Shown here piece after piece: positions 61,473 to 64,000 of a DNA stretch of 64,000 bases. This DNA comes from Clostridia bacterium. Lineage in GTDB: Bacteria; Bacillota; Clostridia; Oscillospirales; Acutalibacteraceae. Position 1 is the stretch's first letter, and the number at the start of each line of letters is the position of its first letter. The position numbers and the translations under genes were made by a program. The stretch is taken from contig JAFTWB010000024.1 of NCBI GenBank assembly GCA_017465505.1, positions 124,001-188,000 of the forward strand, written 5' to 3'. Below the pieces are notes generated by a model. The model worked only from the letters and a program-made list of their open reading frames with translations. It did no database searches and had not been told where the DNA came from.

Positions 61473-62312
61473 TTAATTTGCAGATTTTTTGCGTAAGAAA
61501 ACTACAACCGCAACTGCACAAATCATCATAACTGCGGCAACTGCAACAACTGTTGTTTCCTGACCTGAAGAAACTGCACCACCGGCTGACGGTGTTACAG
61601 GCTTGTCAACTGTGGGAGCCTGGCTCTGAGCCTTTTCCCACTTAACCTCTACGCCATTTTCTTTGATAATAGCCTCTCCCTTATCCTGAGAAAGACCGAG
61701 AGCGTTTAAGATATCGTCGATAATCTGCTGGTCAGTCTTACCGCTGTGAGTCTGGGCACTTGAGAGGTTATTCTTAAGGAAGCCCTCAAAGAGAGTTTCG
61801 GCAGTTGAACCTGAGGGAATACAAGTACCCACAAGGTTACCGATAGATGTTACCTGCATAATAGGTCCGTAAACAGAACGGTCCTGATTTTTCCAGAAGG
61901 CAGCAAGGGCTGTCTTTGAGCTGTCGGAAGGATTCTCATAAACTGTACCGTCGCTGTAAAGTGTGTCGCCGATACAATCGGTTGTGAGAAGTGCGTCGTA
62001 GGTCTGGAGGTCGATATCAACCACAAAAATAAGACCGTAGTTAACACCTGCCTGAAGTCCGCCTGCTTTGCTGAGGTCATAGGAATAGAGCTTGCCTTCA
62101 ACCTGCTCGCAGGCACCTTTCTTTGATTTCCAGCCAACAATAGGACCTGAGCCGTCAAGATTCCAGATGTAGCAGAACACCTTGGAGTAGTTGTTCCAGT
62201 TTTCAGGAACTTCGAAATAAATTTTGTCAGCGTCAGCGGCACTGACACCAACCATGGCAATGCCTGCAACGCAGACAAGTACCAGTGCAAGACAAAGAAC
62301 TCTCTTTATCAT
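61473..62312 (-). CDS. Surface protein A': paralogue of the CBM26-like protein
   Basis: 279-residue paralogue of the protein at 59570, with the same order: signal peptide (VSAAD), CBM26-like domain (IYFEVPENWNNYSKVFCYIW), conserved GDTLYSDGTVYENPSDSSKT and GPIMQVTSIGNLVGTC blocks, a helical segment, Pro/Thr linker, a tail with PSAGGAVSSGQETTVV, a hydrophobic helix and LRKKSAN. Here the STGG of the paralogue is SAGG, so a strict sorting motif is not kept. The two share almost every aromatic residue of the first domain, which suggests both still bind ligand. AGGAGGAA ribosome site. Confidence 0.7.
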   Translation of the reverse strand: MIKRVLCLALVLVCVAGIAMVGVSAADADKIYFEVPENWNNYSKVFCYIWNLDGSGPIVGWKSKKGACEQVEGKLYSYDLSKAGGLQAGVNYGLIFVVDIDLQTYDALLTTDCIGDTLYSDGTVYENPSDSSKTALAAFWKNQDRSVYGPIMQVTSIGNLVGTCIPSGSTAETLFEGFLKNNLSSAQTHSGKTDQQIIDDILNALGLSQDKGEAIIKENGVEVKWEKAQSQAPTVDKPVTPSAGGAVSSGQETTVVAVAAVMMICAVAVVVFLRKKSAN

Positions 62313-62367
62313 CTGATATTCCTCCTAAATAAAAAGATATTCCTTGCAAGCGTATCTCCTTGAGTCT

Positions 62368-62396
62368 ATTATATATCAACTTTATACTATTTGCAA
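62368..62396 (-). promoter_or_regulatory. Promoter of surface gene A' (61473-62312)
   Basis: TTGCAA (62391-62396), 17-bp spacer, TATAAT (62368-62373) on the minus strand, with CTATTGC over the -35. Confidence 0.85.
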
Positions 62397-62442
62397 TAGA
62401 CCATTTAAATTTATTGAGAATTTTAAGTCCAAGAAACAATAA

Positions 62443-62688
62443 AAGCTTCACTTTAAAGTTAGGCACGATTACATCCAAACGCCACTCAGCCTTTACACCG
62501 CCTTCAATATGCCCTATCTCCCCACCGATTTTTCAGAAGTTGTAATCTCCCACTGTAACTACCAGTTCGGTTATCCTGGGAATAATTTTTGTGACTCCGC
62601 CGTTAACGTGCTATTCCTTCATCGCAAACCTTCCAAAAGGCGGAAATGCCCACCGTGGATAACGGACGGAAACGCCCACCGTGGATAA
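62443..62688 (+). other. Start-less open frame running into the tandem repeat
   Basis: The frame containing 62464 is open for about 80 codons (HDYIQTPLSLYTAFNMPYLP and on to CNYQFGYPGNNFCDSAVN, LFLHRKPSKRRK) and ends inside the 26-bp repeats. It lacks an ATG/GTG/TTG with a ribosome site at its beginning. The coding-like composition could mean a decayed gene end or a translated repeat; it may also be chance. Otherwise this 480-bp gap holds only the promoter, repeats and terminator listed. Confidence 0.3.
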
Positions 62689-62718
62689 CGGACGGAAATG
62701 TCCACCGTGGCTAACGGT
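62597..62718 (+). repeat. Dispersed element copy 2 with three 26-bp tandem repeats
   Basis: CCGCCGTTAA at 62597, AAAAGGCGGAA, then CCACCGTGGATAACGG ending at 62665. The terminal part is repeated three times with a 26-bp period: 62641-62666, 62667-62692 and 62693-62718. Units differ at a few positions (ATGCCC, ACGCCC, ATGTCC; GGATAA versus GGCTAA). The last unit ends GGCTAACGGT like the copy at 23065. Confidence 0.8.
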
Positions 62719-62721
62719 AAA

Positions 62722-62750
62722 AAGAAAACTCCTCCCCATAAGGGGAGGAG
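62722..62750 (-). terminator. Terminator of surface gene B'
   Basis: CTCCTCCCC-ATAA-GGGGAGGAG (62729-62750) followed on the minus strand by TTTTCTTTTT. Confidence 0.85.
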
Positions 62751-62794
62751 CAAAGCATAAAACTAAGAGTTAAATATTCTTAGATGTCTTTGAA

Positions 62795-64000
62795 TTAAGC
62801 GTTAGCCTTCTTGCGAAGAACAACAACTGCTGCTGCAGCCATAGCAACTACTGCGAGAACTGCGAAGATAGCAACGTTTGCACCTGTGGGAGGTGTATCG
62901 TTACCGCCAGCGGGAGTTGTAGCTGTGGAGCCCTGAACATCTGTTGCAGGAGCTGTGGGAGCTGCTGTGGGAGCAACTGTCTCTGTGGGAGCTACTGTTG
63001 TTGCAGGAACTGTGGGTGTGGGAGGTACGGGAACGTCGAGTGTCTCTGTGAGAACAACTGCGTCGTTAACCTGCTCGTCGTTTGTGAAGTAGGAGTCGCC
63101 GTCCTTCTCTGTCATCTCGTTGATTGTGAGAACGATCTCAGAAGCCTCAGCTGTGAGAACCTTGAACTCAAGAACAACGAGGCCAGCCTCTGTTGTGAAG
63201 TCCATACCCTTAACTACGGAAGCGTTGAAGTTAACTTCGCCAGCGATTTCTGTGTTGAGGATAGCAGAATCTTCGATAACGGGAAGAGTGCAGCTAACGA
63301 GCTCTAACTTAGTAGCATCGTACTTAACGAGAGCCTGAACGTCCTCGATAAGAGCAGGAGTCTTAAGTGTAGCTGTGTATGTAACAACATCGTCTACGAG
63401 AGCTGTGTAGTCTGTGCCAGCAACTGTGATAGTAGCTGCCTCAACTGCAGGCTCAGAAGGAGTTGTTGTGTCTGTGTTCTCAACAGGAACGGGAGCCTCG
63501 AAGTAGCTCTGCTGATTGAAGTAAACAGCGCCCTTCTCAGGTGTGTAGCCGTACTCGCCGTTGCCGTAGTAGTAGAACCACTCACCAGCGAATGTGGACT
63601 TACCGCTGAAATCGTTAACTTCTGTCTTGGACTCGTCAACAACGTAGATCATCTCGTCGAAGCTGGGAAGACCTTCAGGATAGTTAGCGCTCTCATCGGG
63701 ATCATAATACTCAGAACCGATGTTCTTTGTCTGATATGCTGCTGTGTAGATAGCCTGCTCAGCGTCTGTGCCGCCGTCGATAGCGTTGTTCCAGATGATT
63801 GTTGTAACGTCAGCATTTACATCATAGTAGTAAATGTTTTCAACATCTGTCTTGTTTGCTACATAGCCGGGCCATGCGTCGCACTTGCCAGTGCCTTCCC
63901 ACCAGTAAATACCAGCGGTTGTTGCGTACTCGTTGTACCAGGTCTCAGGCATAGAGAAATAGTATCTGTTGTAGCCATCTTCCTTAGCAGGAAGCTCAGC
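62795..64000 (-). CDS. Surface protein B' (5' end outside window): starch-module-like plus cohesin-like domain
   Basis: The frame is open to the end of the window, so the N terminus is missing; about 401 residues are visible. The first part (YYFSMPETWYNEYATTAGIY, WPGY, TTIIWNNAIDGG) looks like another carbohydrate-binding module of the CBM26 kind, with a conserved tail FAGEWFYYYGNGEYG. Then follows a cohesin-like domain almost colinear with the protein at 60608 (TATLKTPALIEDVQALVKYD, DSAILNTEIAGEVNFNASVV, NEMTEKDGDSYFTN), a Pro/Thr/Ala linker, TPPTG, a hydrophobic helix and RKKANA. It is thus a natural fusion of a binding module and the B domain. Function inferred from domains only. Confidence 0.7.
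   Translation of the reverse strand, partial: AELPAKEDGYNRYYFSMPETWYNEYATTAGIYWWEGTGKCDAWPGYVANKTDVENIYYYDVNADVTTIIWNNAIDGGTDAEQAIYTAAYQTKNIGSEYYDPDESANYPEGLPSFDEMIYVVDESKTEVNDFSGKSTFAGEWFYYYGNGEYGYTPEKGAVYFNQQSYFEAPVPVENTDTTTPSEPAVEAATITVAGTDYTALVDDVVTYTATLKTPALIEDVQALVKYDATKLELVSCTLPVIEDSAILNTEIAGEVNFNASVVKGMDFTTEAGLVVLEFKVLTAEASEIVLTINEMTEKDGDSYFTNDEQVNDAVVLTETLDVPVPPTPTVPATTVAPTETVAPTAAPTAPATDVQGSTATTPAGGNDTPPTGANVAIFAVLAVVAMAAAAVVVLRKKANA

Noticed and set aside
62597-62718. Replication origin iterons
   Set aside because: The 26-bp repeats have no adjacent rep gene, no DnaA boxes and no strongly AT-rich unwinding region; chromosomal context on both sides.

Overview
The window reads as a chromosomal segment of a low-to-moderate GC anaerobic Firmicute. 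The best guess is an amylolytic or fibrolytic gut member of Oscillospirales/Ruminococcaceae. This rests on a type I dockerin protein, starch-module-like and cohesin-like surface proteins with Thr/Pro linkers, rubrerythrin, short-form HisG with HisZ, the one-chain PurL, PduL-type phosphotransacylase, and consistent sigma-A promoters and AGGAGG-type ribosome binding sites. The lineage is inferred from gene content, not from a marker-gene comparison. No phage, insertion sequence, CRISPR array or rRNA gene was found. Nearly all of the window is ordinary housekeeping chromosome.

Layout. 1-0.7 kb: end of an MFS transporter and two serine tRNAs. 1-3.7 kb: an NlpC/P60 cell-wall hydrolase and a zinc-ribbon membrane protein. 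3.7-12.3 kb (minus): a complete histidine operon, hisR-like-Z-G-D-C-B-H-A-F-IE-J, headed by a TrpR-family regulator. 12.4-23.1 kb (plus, divergent): purE-F-M-N-O-H-D-L, in which the usual bifunctional PurH is split into a PurO-type cyclohydrolase and a stand-alone AICAR transformylase. 23-24 kb: a small membrane protein and a YbgC-like thioesterase. 24-33.6 kb (minus): dockerin protein, mscL, tyrS, ygiQ, ftsK/spoIIIE, uppP, tepA. 33.7-35 kb: CorC-type transporter. 35-48 kb (minus): rubrerythrin, RNase M5-like, holA, comEC, a phosphoribosyltransferase, HIT protein, plsY, der, DUF512, rpmF, DUF177, and a deoxynucleoside salvage operon deoC-deoD-deoB-tdk. 48-53.3 kb (plus): hydrolase, two polytopic membrane proteins, a CofE-like ligase and a lipoprotein. 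53.3-59.5 kb: TetR regulator, DegV, GH31 alpha-glucosidase, PduL, family 4 UDG and a GNAT protein, with two intergenic hairpin arrays. 59.5-64 kb (minus): four tandem surface-protein genes, the last running off the window.

The most interesting region is the right end. The four surface genes form an alternating B-A-B-A arrangement. The A proteins carry a predicted CBM26-like starch-binding domain. The B proteins carry a cohesin-like beta-sandwich, and one B protein also has a second starch-module-like domain. All have a signal peptide or open 5' end and end in a Thr/Pro linker plus a (P)PTG/STG-TM-RKK tail. The three visible promoters share a CTATTGC -35 region with exactly 17 bp to TATAAT. 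With the dockerin protein at 24 kb and the GH31 enzyme at 55 kb, this suggests a small cell-surface polysaccharide-binding system related to amylosomes. Two families of intergenic repeats also stand out: palindromically organised arrays of AGTGATATT-linked mini-hairpins, and a 68-69 bp CCGCCGTTAA...CCGTGG-TAACGG element that is partly amplified as a 26-bp tandem repeat.
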